The position numbers and the translations under genes are program-made. Shown here piece by piece: positions 1-7,463 of a DNA stretch of 14,686 nt (position 1 is the first letter of the stretch; each line of letters starts with the position of its first letter). Source of the stretch: Cacconaster sp045641345 (lineage in GTDB: Bacteria > Bacteroidota > Bacteroidia > Bacteroidales > UBA932); contig JAZUGR010000018.1 in NCBI GenBank assembly GCA_045641345.1, forward strand, positions 1 through 14,686, written 5' to 3'. The notes below the pieces were generated by a model. The model saw only the letters and a program-made list of their open reading frames with translations. It searched no databases and was not told where the DNA came from.

Positions 1-539
1 TTCTTGGCTATGTTGTTGATAAGCTCCTTGATGAGCACCGTCTTGCCCACTCCGGCGCCTCCGAAGAGACCGATCTTGCCACCCTTCAGGTAAGGCTCCA
101 GAAGGTCGATGACCTTGATGCCGGTGTAGAGGACTTCCTGCGAAGTGGTGAGGTCCTCGAACTTGGGAGGCTCGCGATGGATAGGCAGGGAACCTTCGCG
201 GTCGAACGGCCCCAGGCCGTCGATCCTCTCGCCGGTGACGTTCATCACGCGGCCGCGGATCTGCTTGCCCACCGGCATCGAGATGGACCCGCCGGTGACG
301 GACGCCTCCTGACCGCGGCGGAGCCCATCGGTGGAGTCCATCGCTATGCAACGGACGGTATCCTCACCTATATGCTGCTGAACTTCTATTATCAGATCGG
401 CCGCGTCGGAGCGCTTTACGATGAGGGCATCGTTGATATTCGGGAGGAGATCCGCTATGTTCTCCCCGGACGCACCCTTGAAACGGACATCCACGACAGG
501 ACCGATGATCTGGGAGATGGTTCCCTTGATTGCTGGCAT
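1..539 (-). CDS. atpD: F1F0 ATP synthase subunit beta, 5' part (C-terminus outside window)
   Basis: Catalytic beta subunit of the F1 ATP synthase, which makes ATP from ADP and phosphate on the cytoplasmic face of the inner membrane. The first 179 codons are in the window. They begin MPAIKGTISQIIGPVVDVRF, the typical N-terminal beta-barrel domain. The P-loop GGAGVGKT follows at residues 160-167 inside FGGAGVGKTVLIKEL, and the frame is still open at the window edge. Family members are about 460-510 residues, so roughly two thirds is missing. The ATG at 537-539 is chosen because the barrel domain starts there and a consensus promoter lies just upstream. In Bacteroidota atpD normally opens the atp operon followed by atpC, which agrees with it having its own promoter. 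The identification is certain; the state of the rest of the gene is unknown. Confidence 0.97.
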   Translation of the reverse strand, partial: MPAIKGTISQIIGPVVDVRFKGASGENIADLLPNINDALIVKRSDAADLIIEVQQHIGEDTVRCIAMDSTDGLRRGQEASVTGGSISMPVGKQIRGRVMNVTGERIDGLGPFDREGSLPIHREPPKFEDLTTSQEVLYTGIKVIDLLEPYLKGGKIGLFGGAGVGKTVLIKELINNIAK

Positions 540-570
540 CTTATTGACGAAAATTAATGTTCTATAATGG

Positions 571-603
571 CAAAATTAACAATAATTATTCCCCGATGCA
601 AAA
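571..603 (-). promoter_or_regulatory. Bacteroidota-type promoter for atpD
   Basis: Read on the minus strand, the -33 element TTTG (complement of 599-602) is followed after 20 nt by TAATTTTG (complement of 571-578), an exact match to TAnnTTTG. Transcription would start near 563-567, giving a leader of roughly 25 nt without a Shine-Dalgarno sequence, as is usual in this phylum. The spacer holds the perfect 10-nt palindrome AATAATTATT (581-590), which may be only AT-rich chance sequence. The -33 box lies 7 nt beyond the stop codon of the upstream glycosyltransferase gene. Confidence 0.8.
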
Positions 604-609
604 CTTTTG

Positions 610-1713
610 TCAATGCTGAGCCGCAGCATCGGAGGTGGCGGCTTTCAACTGTCGGACGATATCGAGATAGCTGCCGATGAACCTTTGTTTCGAAAACATT
701 TCCAAGGCCACCTCCCGGCTGCGCGCGCCATAGGCGGCCCTTTCTTCGCCGGTAAGGCGCAGAAGCCTTTCCAGAGCCGAGGCGATGTCTTCTCCCCTGT
801 GCGGGTCGAAAGTCTCTCCGTTGATGCCGCCCCTTACATAGAGGGCATTGTCGCTCACACGGCTGCAGGCCACCGGAAGGGCGCTCGAGAGAGCCTCACA
901 CATCGAATTGGGGGTCCCTTCGTAAAAACTCGGAAGACAGAATATGTCGGACCTTCCATAGACCGTCTCAACATCCTTCACGGCGGGGAGGATGAAAAAG
1001 CGATCGGAAAGAGAACGGGCATTTATGCGCCGGATGCATTTGCGATAATACCTGTTTCCGTTTACCAGGCCGTACCAGCGCACTTCGAAGTCAAGCCCCC
1101 TTTCCCTGAGAATCCCGGCCGCATCGATCAATCCGAGCACATTCTTGCGGGAATCGACCCTGGCGGTGGTGCATATCACCGGCCTTGCGTTGCCACGTCC
1201 CTTGCCCGGCATAAACCGGTCGGTATCGGTGAAATTGACGACGGCCGCAAGCCTGCCTCCGAGCCACGGGGCATGCTTTCTCACAAAAGCTTCCTGGGTG
1301 TGACTGTTGGCCACCACAACGTCGGCCTCGCGGAAAGCGAGGAAGCGGAAGGCATCGTGGGGCATATACCGCAGGTTTACGTTCCTTTCGGATACGACGA
1401 GCTTGAAGAGGGGCCATCTGCGATGAGCCCTGCAGGCCTTCAGGTTCGCGCTCGAAAGGAAAGATATCACCACGTCGGGCTTCTCCCTCTTGAAGTGGCG
1501 CACGATGTCACTGACGATCTGCCAGCCGTTCCTCTTCGGGATACAGGTATGCCCCACCCCGTTCTCATCGAGGAAACCGGCATAGAAGTCATCCGGGCGG
1601 TAGGTGAGCACCTCCACCCTGTGGCCAGCACCGGAGAGCATCGATGCGAGCCCCGTTATCTGGCGCTCCGCGCCACCCAGGGCAAGAGAACGTGTAAAGC
1701 AGATTATTTTCAT
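610..1713 (-). CDS. Glycosyltransferase family 4 (GT-B fold)
   Basis: Predicted cytoplasmic retaining glycosyltransferase of 367 residues that would transfer a sugar from a nucleotide donor to a glycan or lipid-linked acceptor; donor and acceptor cannot be read from the sequence. The N-terminal Rossmann domain has the glycine-rich LALGGAERQ at residues 10-18. The C-terminal domain has the phosphate-binding pair R185/K190 (TARVDSRKN) and the family E-x7-E motif from E265 to E273 in YEGTPNSMCE. There is no signal peptide or membrane segment. The ATG at 1711-1713 is preferred over an in-frame ATG 18 codons upstream, because the conserved start MKIICFTRSL begins there and the longer form would run into the promoter. 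No partner glycan genes adjoin it: atpD follows and pfkA is divergent, so it appears to be a one-gene unit. A role in cell-surface polysaccharide or glycolipid synthesis is a guess from the family. Confidence 0.9.
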   Translation of the reverse strand: MKIICFTRSLALGGAERQITGLASMLSGAGHRVEVLTYRPDDFYAGFLDENGVGHTCIPKRNGWQIVSDIVRHFKREKPDVVISFLSSANLKACRAHRRWPLFKLVVSERNVNLRYMPHDAFRFLAFREADVVVANSHTQEAFVRKHAPWLGGRLAAVVNFTDTDRFMPGKGRGNARPVICTTARVDSRKNVLGLIDAAGILRERGLDFEVRWYGLVNGNRYYRKCIRRINARSLSDRFFILPAVKDVETVYGRSDIFCLPSFYEGTPNSMCEALSSALPVACSRVSDNALYVRGGINGETFDPHRGEDIASALERLLRLTGEERAAYGARSREVALEMFSKQRFIGSYLDIVRQLKAATSDAAAQH

Positions 1714-1736
1714 CCCCGATTTGCAGACGGCAACGA

Positions 1737-1768
1737 CGAAGATATCGATATATTGGCTACCTGCCAAA
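1737..1768 (-). promoter_or_regulatory. Probable promoter for the GT4 glycosyltransferase
   Basis: On the minus strand TTTG (complement of 1765-1768) is followed after 20 nt by TATCTTCG (complement of 1737-1744), seven of eight matches to TAnnTTTG. The predicted start of transcription is near 1731, giving a leader of about 18 nt before the ATG at 1713. It overlaps the oppositely directed pfkA promoter by 16 bp. Confidence 0.6.
1753..1767. repeat. Dyad TTGGC-N5-GCCAA between overlapping divergent promoters
   Basis: A perfect inverted repeat with 5-bp arms and a 5-nt spacer. Each arm supplies the TTG of one of the two opposing -33 boxes. It could be a regulator half-site pair or simply the result of two -33 boxes facing each other. 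No regulator gene lies nearby to choose between these. Confidence 0.6.
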
Positions 1769-1784
1769 TTTTTGTATACATTTG
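1753..1784 (+). promoter_or_regulatory. Bacteroidota-type promoter for pfkA
   Basis: The -33 TTG at 1753-1755 is followed after 21 nt by TACATTTG at 1777-1784, a perfect TAnnTTTG match. Transcription would start near 1790, leaving a leader of about 15 nt before the ATG at 1805. Its upstream half is shared with the divergent glycosyltransferase promoter. Confidence 0.75.
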
Positions 1785-1804
1785 CGTGGAAATTTCAATT
1801 CGAT

Positions 1805-2785
1805 ATGAAAGACATCCAAACAATAGGGCTTATGACTTCCGGCGGGGATGCACCGGGAATGAACGCATGCATCAGGGCCGTGACCCGCGCGGCCATCTTC
1901 TCAGGATGGAAGGTGATCGGCATATACAGGGGTTATGAAGGGTTGATTGCGGGCGACTGCTTCGAAATGACCACCGAAAGCGTAAGCAACATTGTGCAGC
2001 GTGGAGGAACGATTCTCAAAACTTCGCGCAGCGACGAGTTCATGACAAGCGAAGGGCGCAGGAAGGCATACGACAACATAGTCAAGTTCGGCATCGACGC
2101 GCTGATAGTCATCGGCGGCAACGGTTCGCTCGCCGGGGCCCAGACGCTCGCCAGGGAATACGACATCCCCTGCATCGGCCTGCCCGGCACAATCGACAAC
2201 GACCTCTACGGCACCGACGTCACCATAGGCTACGACACGGCGCTCAACACCATAGTCGATGCCGTCGACAAGATACGCGACACCGCCAGTTCGCACGACC
2301 GAATCTTCTTCGTGGAGGTAATGGGACGCGATGCCGGTTTCCTGGCTCAGAACAGCGCCATCGCTGCAGGGGCCGAGGCGGCCATAATACCGGAGGAGCA
2401 GACTTCGATCGACCAACTCACCAATTTCATAGGCCGCGGAGTACGCAAGAGCAAGAACAGCAGCATAGTCATTGTCTCCGAAAGCCCCAAGAGCGGAGGC
2501 GCCATGCACTACGCCGAGCGTATGCGGAAGGAATACCCCCAGTACGACGTGAGGGTCACCATTCTCGGATACCAGCAGAGAGGCGGCAAGCCCAGTGCCG
2601 GCGACCGTATCCTCGCAAGCCGCCTGGGAGTGGCATCGGTCGTCGCGCTTAAGGAGGGGCAGCGCAACATAATGGTGGGAATCGACAACGACGAGATAGT
2701 ATATGTGCCCTTCTCGCGCGCCATCAAGATGGACAAGCCCATCAATCAGGAATTGATTGACGTGCTCGGGATACTCTCCATATAA
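1805..2785 (+). CDS. pfkA: 6-phosphofructokinase (ATP-type by motif)
   Basis: Phosphorylates fructose 6-phosphate to fructose 1,6-bisphosphate in the cytoplasm, the committed step of glycolysis. The 326 residues match the usual PfkA length of about 320. Visible motifs are GGDAPGMN at 13-20, the PGTIDND catalytic loop at 127-133 with the base D131, and VEVMGRDAG further on. G at the position where PPi-dependent enzymes carry K (PGTIDND rather than PKTIDND) argues for ATP as donor. The usual GGDGS metal/nucleotide motif reads GGNGS here (residues 104-108; the Asn codon is at 2120-2122), an unexpected change. The ATG at 1805 is chosen because it starts MKDIQTIGLMTSGGDAPG; the 67 upstream in-frame codons would cover the promoter. 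Its end is 9 bp from the convergent barrel-protein gene, and the aldolase for its product lies just beyond. Confidence 0.95.
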   Translation: MKDIQTIGLMTSGGDAPGMNACIRAVTRAAIFSGWKVIGIYRGYEGLIAGDCFEMTTESVSNIVQRGGTILKTSRSDEFMTSEGRRKAYDNIVKFGIDALIVIGGNGSLAGAQTLAREYDIPCIGLPGTIDNDLYGTDVTIGYDTALNTIVDAVDKIRDTASSHDRIFFVEVMGRDAGFLAQNSAIAAGAEAAIIPEEQTSIDQLTNFIGRGVRKSKNSSIVIVSESPKSGGAMHYAERMRKEYPQYDVRVTILGYQQRGGKPSAGDRILASRLGVASVVALKEGQRNIMVGIDNDEIVYVPFSRAIKMDKPINQELIDVLGILSI

Positions 2786-2794
2786 TATAGCAGT

Positions 2795-3835
2795 CTAAAA
2801 ATCGAAATCGAGGCGGTAGAGGACTCCGGCCATCACGGTCGCACCCCGATAGTAGTTGTTGGCGGCAGCCAGCAGATGAAGCCTCAGGTTGCGGTTTGCC
2901 TTCCACGGATAGAAATAGGCATACGCCCCGCCGAAGAAATACGGCTTGGAGGGGTCAAGCACCAATGGTACTATATAGTCCCTTGTAAATGTGGGCTCCG
3001 TCATCCCGGGGGTCAGCAGCGGCTCGTTGCCGACAGTGAACTCCCATCCTCCCTTGAGATGCAGCTGAAACCAGCCGGGCCCCTCGTATGCGAGTTTGAG
3101 AGTCAGTGTTGACTCATACGAGAAAAGCGTATTCCAGCTGTCGGACCTTACCGTATAGTCCAGTTCGGCAGAGTAATACCGGTGATAGAATCTCTGGCCC
3201 AATCCCAGCGATTTGAGGAACGAACGGTCCTGCCGCTGAAGCAGGGCCAGTCCCCAGTAAGTCTGCACGGGGCCGACCTGTCCGTCCCACGCGAGCGAAT
3301 ATGCCATCAGGCCGTGTTTGAATATGGCCTCGGAATATGGGGAATTGGTGGCCGTGACGCTTATGGTATTGTTTCGGGCGATGTCGAATCCGACCGATGC
3401 GCCCCAGGTGTACGGCTGGGCGTGCATCCAGAAATTCGACATAAGGTTGTGGTGGAACTCACTGTTGGGGCATTCGAATTCGAATCCTCCCATCCTCACG
3501 TAGAGCTTGCCGGCCTGGAAATGCCAACGGTTCTTGTTGAACGACAGCTGCAGAATGTCGAGCCAGTTGACACACTGCGGATTGCCCAGCTCAGTATAGA
3601 GAATGCCCGGAGACGTGGTAAGCCACCTGTTGTTCATTCTCAGATTCCAGCTCTCTGAAATCCTGAAATCGAAGTTGCTGAAGAGGGATGTATGCCCGAA
3701 GGTCGGAAGGTAACCTTCCTCGGCGCCGAACTTTGCACCGGTCTCGACCCTCGACACCACGGAAATGGAAAACCTGTCCTGTGCACCGGCCGCAAGGCCG
3801 ATGCACATCAGGGACAGGATGATTAATTTTTTCAC
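2795..3835 (-). CDS. Predicted outer-membrane beta-barrel (porin-like) protein
   Basis: A secreted 346-residue protein of unassigned function. It starts with a clear signal peptide, MKKLIILSLMCIGLAAGAQ, probably cleaved after AGA or AQ. The rest alternates polar and aromatic or hydrophobic residues in short strands (for example WNLRMNNRWL and LHLKGGWEF) and ends in LDFDF, a terminal aromatic residue typical of outer-membrane barrels. This suggests a porin or channel of 12-16 strands; the substrate is unknown. It begins with GTG, not ATG: GTG at 3833-3835 shares its G with the TAG stop of the aldolase gene (TAGTG), so translation is probably coupled. It is the last gene of the glycogen/aldolase operon and converges on pfkA. 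Sugar uptake is a tempting guess from context, with no direct support in the sequence. Confidence 0.8.
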   Translation of the reverse strand: MKKLIILSLMCIGLAAGAQDRFSISVVSRVETGAKFGAEEGYLPTFGHTSLFSNFDFRISESWNLRMNNRWLTTSPGILYTELGNPQCVNWLDILQLSFNKNRWHFQAGKLYVRMGGFEFECPNSEFHHNLMSNFWMHAQPYTWGASVGFDIARNNTISVTATNSPYSEAIFKHGLMAYSLAWDGQVGPVQTYWGLALLQRQDRSFLKSLGLGQRFYHRYYSAELDYTVRSDSWNTLFSYESTLTLKLAYEGPGWFQLHLKGGWEFTVGNEPLLTPGMTEPTFTRDYIVPLVLDPSKPYFFGGAYAYFYPWKANRNLRLHLLAAANNYYRGATVMAGVLYRLDFDF

Positions 3836-4845
3836 TATCTGGCCTTTCCTGCGGAGCCGAGCACGTTCACGATCTTGTCGGCATAGAGTTTGGCCATCTC
3901 GTCACGTGCAGGACCGAGATATTTGCGGGGATCGAATTCACCGGGCTTGTCGACGAACACCTTGCGCACGGCTGCAGTCATTGCGAGACGGCTGTCGGAG
4001 TCGATGTTGATCTTGCATACCGCACTCTTGGCCGCCTTGCGGAGCTGGTCTTCGGGAATGCCTACTGCATCAGGCAGCTTGCCTCCGTGAGTGTTTATGA
4101 TGTCGACGTAGTTCTGCGGAACTGAAGACGAACCGTGAAGCACGATGGGGAATCCGGGGAGATTCTTCTCAACGGCCTTCAGCACGTGGAATGCCAATGG
4201 AGGGGGCACCAGCTTGCCGGTCTTGGGGTCGCGTGTGCACTGCTCCGGCTTGAACTTGTAGGCTCCGTGGCTTGTTCCGATGGAGATTGCCAGGGAGTCG
4301 CAGCCTGTTTTCTTGACAAAATCGAACACCTCTTCAGGCTTGGTGTAGTGCGACGCTTCCGAAGACACCTCGTCTTCAACGCCGGCGAGCACGCCGAGTT
4401 CGGCCTCAACCGTAACGTCATATTTGTGAGCGTACTTGACCACCTTTTTCGTAAGGGCCACGTTCTCTTCGTAAGGCAGCGAACTGCCGTCGATCATAAC
4501 CGATGAGAAGCCGATGTCAACGCAGCTCTTGCACACCTCGAAAGTATCCCCATGGTCAAGATGGAGCACGATCTGGGGCTTTTTCCAACCGAGTTCCTTG
4601 GCATATTCAACGGCGCCCTGAGCCATATAGCGGAGAAGCGTCTGGTTTGCATAGTTGCGTGCGCCCTTCGAAACCTGGAGGATTACAGGCGACTTGGTCT
4701 GGGCAGATGCCTGTATTATGGCCTGCAACTGTTCCATGTTGTTGAAGTTGAACGCAGGGATGGCATAGCCGCCCTTTACGGCTTTGGCGAACATCGCTTT
4801 CGAGTTCACGAGTCCGAGGTCTTTGTAGGAAACTTTAGTTTTCAT
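3835..4845 (-). CDS. fbaA: Class II fructose-bisphosphate aldolase
   Basis: Zinc-dependent cytoplasmic aldolase that splits fructose 1,6-bisphosphate into dihydroxyacetone phosphate and glyceraldehyde 3-phosphate, or the reverse in gluconeogenesis. The 336-residue TIM barrel shows HLDHG at 95-99 (catalytic D97, zinc ligand H98), E149 in VEAELG, GTSHG with zinc ligand H193, and LHGSSSVP with H237. The length agrees with the longer FbaA-type enzymes. The ATG at 4843-4845 is 33 bp after the glgP stop on the same strand. No consensus promoter is visible in that gap, so co-transcription with glgP is likely. The stop overlaps the next gene's GTG by one base. An aldolase at the end of a glycogen operon would let glucose 1-phosphate from phosphorolysis feed glycolysis in a coordinated way; this is inference. 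Confidence 0.96.
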   Translation of the reverse strand: MKTKVSYKDLGLVNSKAMFAKAVKGGYAIPAFNFNNMEQLQAIIQASAQTKSPVILQVSKGARNYANQTLLRYMAQGAVEYAKELGWKKPQIVLHLDHGDTFEVCKSCVDIGFSSVMIDGSSLPYEENVALTKKVVKYAHKYDVTVEAELGVLAGVEDEVSSEASHYTKPEEVFDFVKKTGCDSLAISIGTSHGAYKFKPEQCTRDPKTGKLVPPPLAFHVLKAVEKNLPGFPIVLHGSSSVPQNYVDIINTHGGKLPDAVGIPEDQLRKAAKSAVCKINIDSDSRLAMTAAVRKVFVDKPGEFDPRKYLGPARDEMAKLYADKIVNVLGSAGKAR

Positions 4846-4863
4846 TTTTGATGTTTGTATTTG

Positions 4864-4877
4864 ATTGAAGATTGAAG
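4864..4877. repeat. Tandem ATTGAAG x2 in the glgP-fbaA gap
   Basis: Two adjacent copies of the heptamer ATTGAAG lie in the 33-bp space between the glgP stop and the aldolase ATG. No hairpin or -7 element accompanies them. They may be chance or a slippage duplication; no function can be assigned. Confidence 0.5.
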
Positions 4878-4878
4878 T

Positions 4879-7446
4879 TTAATATGACGACAGCCACTTG
4901 ACAAGAGGGAAATCCTGACGGTGAGGAAGTCCGGGATGCTTGGGATAGATGCGGGTCCCCACCTGATACATACCGGTGCGCTCGGGCACGATGGAAGTGG
5001 TGAAAGTGGCCACTCCGTTTTCGTATTTGTCGAGATGGAACTCGCTTATTTCCTGTATGTGGTGCTGCCCCTTGCCATCGACGGTGGTGAAAACCATTTC
5101 AACGCCAATGTCTTCAGGCTTGATGCGGCCGAGGTCTATCACCACCTCGCTCCTTATCATATCCTTGCTGGAAAGCATATATGAGGGAGCCGGCTGCGTG
5201 CACGAAACAATCTTCATATTGTTCCACTCGTCATAGACCAGCTGCTTCCACGCCACCATCTCGCGTACCTTGGCATAGTTGTCGGCGACAAGCGACTGAT
5301 GTCTCTCATATTGCGGCACATAGTACTGGCTGCAATAGTCCGAGAGCATCCTGTTGGTCGTGAAATTGCTGGCCACCTGGGCGATGGTGTTCTTGATATA
5401 TCCTATCCACTGGCTCGAGCGGCCGGTTGAAGCCTCCACCTTGTAGTATGAGGGTACTATCTCATTCTCGAGAGTTGCATAAATCGTGGCGGCGTCAAGT
5501 TCGTTCTGGTAGTCGCCGTCGTCATAGGTCTGCTCCATCGGCAAAGCCCATCCGGCGCCTTCGCGGTAGCCTTCGACCCACCATCCGTCAAGCACCGAGA
5601 AATGCATCACTCCGTTCATTGCAGCCTTTTCGCCCGATGTACCCGAAGCCTCGAGAGGACGGGTAGGGTTGTTGAGCCATATGTCAACGCCCTGCACAAG
5701 ACTCTGTGCAAGCGAGATATTGTAGCCCGGAACGAATATTATCTTGCCCAGGAAGCGTTCCTGCTTGGAAACCTCTATCACCCTTCTGATGAAATCCTGG
5801 CCCATACCGTCGGCGGGATGAGCCTTGCCGGCAAAGATGAACTGGACGGGATGCTTCGCATCGTTCACTATGGCATCGAGACGGTCTAGGTCGCTGAAAA
5901 GCAGCGTAGCCCTCTTGTAGGTGGCGAAACGGCGGGCGAAACCTATGGTGAGCACGTCGCCGCGCAGCCTCTCGATTATCTTGACCACCTCGCTGGGGGA
6001 GTAATGCCCGCTCACCAGGGGATCGGACAGACGCTGGATGATGGTCTTGACCAGATCCTCCTTGAGTTTCCTGCGGACCGACCATACGGCATCGTCGGTA
6101 AGCTTGTATATGCCGTCGAAGCACTTCTTGTCGTAATGGTGCGTCTTGAACTGCCTTCCGAACACCGTACCCTGAAGGAGTTTCCATTCTTTCGATGCCC
6201 ACGTGTCGTAATGCACGCCATTGGTCACATAGCTTATGAAAAGCTCCTCCGGCAGATAGCCCGGATACATCCTCGAGAAGATGTCGCGGCTCACCTTGCC
6301 GTGAAGCATCGAGACTCCGTTCACGTTCTGCGACATGTTCACGGCAAGAACGCTCATACTGAACTTCTCGTCGTGGTTGTCGGCATCGATCTTGCCAAGG
6401 CTCATCAGTTTGTGCCAGTCGATGCCGAACCGCTGCGGATAGTGCCCGAAGTAGCGGCCCATCATATCCTCATCGAACGCATCGTGCCCGGCCGGAACCG
6501 GGGTATGGGTAGTGAACAGGCTGGAAGACCTCACAAGCTCGAGCGCCTCGAAATAATTCAGGCCGCCCTGAATCATATACTCACGGAGCCTTTCGAGGCC
6601 GGCGAATGCAGCGTGTCCCTCGTTATAATGGTATATGGTCGGAGAGAGACCAAGCGCCCTCAATGCCCTGATGCCGCCGATCCCGAGCAGAATCTCCTGC
6701 TTCAGACGGTTCTCCCAGTCACCACCATACAGCTGGTAGGTGATCTGCCTGTCCTCAGGGCTGTTGGCCTCGAAGTCGGTATCCAGCAGGTAGAGGTCGG
6801 TACGGCCCACCTGCACTTTCCATATCCTGGCATTCAGAGTGCGCCCCGGCATAGCCATCTGCACTGTTTTCCAGTTGCCTTCCTCGTCGAGCACCGGAAC
6901 GGCCGGGGTCTTGAAGAAATCCTGTGCTTCGTACAGGGCGTCCTGCTTGCCCTGCGGGGTTATCCTCTGGGTGAAATAGCCGTAACGGTAGAACAGCCCG
7001 ACGGCAACCAGATTCACGTTCATGTCGCTGGCCTCCTTGAGGTAATCCCCGGCAAGGATGCCAAGCCCGCCGGAATATATCTTCAACGACGAATCCAGCC
7101 CGTACTCCATACAGAAATAGGCCACCGACGGATCGCTGCGCTTGGACTTCTCGGCCATATAGGCGTTGAATTCCGCCATTACCGCGCCGAGGCGGAAAAG
7201 GAATTCGTCGTCCGATGCCAGTTCGTTGTATTTCTTTATGCTGACATTGTCGAGTATCTCCATCGGATTGTGCCATGACTTCGACCACAAATCGGCGTCA
7301 ATCGACTCGAAGAGTGCCTTGGCGTTGTCATTCCAGCACCACCACATATTCTTGCACAGCGTTTCGAGCCCCGACAGGGCTTCAGGAAGATGGCGCGTCA
7401 CCATCACGCTGCTCCACGAGGGAAAATTGACCTGGTTCTTGAACAT
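4879..7446 (-). CDS. glgP: Alpha-glucan (glycogen) phosphorylase, GT35
   Basis: Releases glucose 1-phosphate from non-reducing ends of glycogen or maltodextrins with phosphate and pyridoxal phosphate. The 855 residues start with the DUF3417-type N-terminal segment (around residues 20-110, including LCKNMWWCWN) seen in the TIGR02094 'alpha-glucan phosphorylase' group, not in the muscle/E. coli type. Further motifs are YSGGLGILAGD (124-134), NEGHAAF (275-281), and the cofactor site EASGTSGEKAAMNG at 599-612 with the presumed Schiff-base lysine K607. The ATG at 7444-7446 is chosen because it starts MFKNQVNFPSW and leaves a 17-bp gap to the GH57 gene; extending upstream would overlap that gene by about 190 bp with no family similarity. 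A C-terminal beta-rich stretch (about 760-850) may be the extra domain common in this group. All expected catalytic motifs look intact. Confidence 0.95.
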   Translation of the reverse strand: MFKNQVNFPSWSSVMVTRHLPEALSGLETLCKNMWWCWNDNAKALFESIDADLWSKSWHNPMEILDNVSIKKYNELASDDEFLFRLGAVMAEFNAYMAEKSKRSDPSVAYFCMEYGLDSSLKIYSGGLGILAGDYLKEASDMNVNLVAVGLFYRYGYFTQRITPQGKQDALYEAQDFFKTPAVPVLDEEGNWKTVQMAMPGRTLNARIWKVQVGRTDLYLLDTDFEANSPEDRQITYQLYGGDWENRLKQEILLGIGGIRALRALGLSPTIYHYNEGHAAFAGLERLREYMIQGGLNYFEALELVRSSSLFTTHTPVPAGHDAFDEDMMGRYFGHYPQRFGIDWHKLMSLGKIDADNHDEKFSMSVLAVNMSQNVNGVSMLHGKVSRDIFSRMYPGYLPEELFISYVTNGVHYDTWASKEWKLLQGTVFGRQFKTHHYDKKCFDGIYKLTDDAVWSVRRKLKEDLVKTIIQRLSDPLVSGHYSPSEVVKIIERLRGDVLTIGFARRFATYKRATLLFSDLDRLDAIVNDAKHPVQFIFAGKAHPADGMGQDFIRRVIEVSKQERFLGKIIFVPGYNISLAQSLVQGVDIWLNNPTRPLEASGTSGEKAAMNGVMHFSVLDGWWVEGYREGAGWALPMEQTYDDGDYQNELDAATIYATLENEIVPSYYKVEASTGRSSQWIGYIKNTIAQVASNFTTNRMLSDYCSQYYVPQYERHQSLVADNYAKVREMVAWKQLVYDEWNNMKIVSCTQPAPSYMLSSKDMIRSEVVIDLGRIKPEDIGVEMVFTTVDGKGQHHIQEISEFHLDKYENGVATFTTSIVPERTGMYQVGTRIYPKHPGLPHRQDFPLVKWLSSY

Positions 7447-7463
7447 ACTGTATCTGTATTGTG

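Noticed and set aside
581..590. Perfect palindrome AATAATTATT in the atpD promoter spacer as an operator
   Set aside because: It is purely AT-rich in an AT-rich spacer, so chance is sufficient; no matching second site was seen.
1604..1804. 67-codon N-terminal extension of pfkA
   Set aside because: It overlaps the divergent glycosyltransferase start and the pfkA promoter; PfkA family proteins start as MKDIQTIGLMTSGG does.
607..1938. Long plus-strand open frame of 443 codons opposite the glycosyltransferase
   Set aside because: It is antisense to a clear GT4 gene, has no recognisable motifs, and runs into pfkA; long antisense frames are expected at this GC content.
6004..7278. Plus-strand open frame of 424 codons opposite glgP
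   Set aside because: Antisense shadow of a fully conserved phosphorylase; no motifs.
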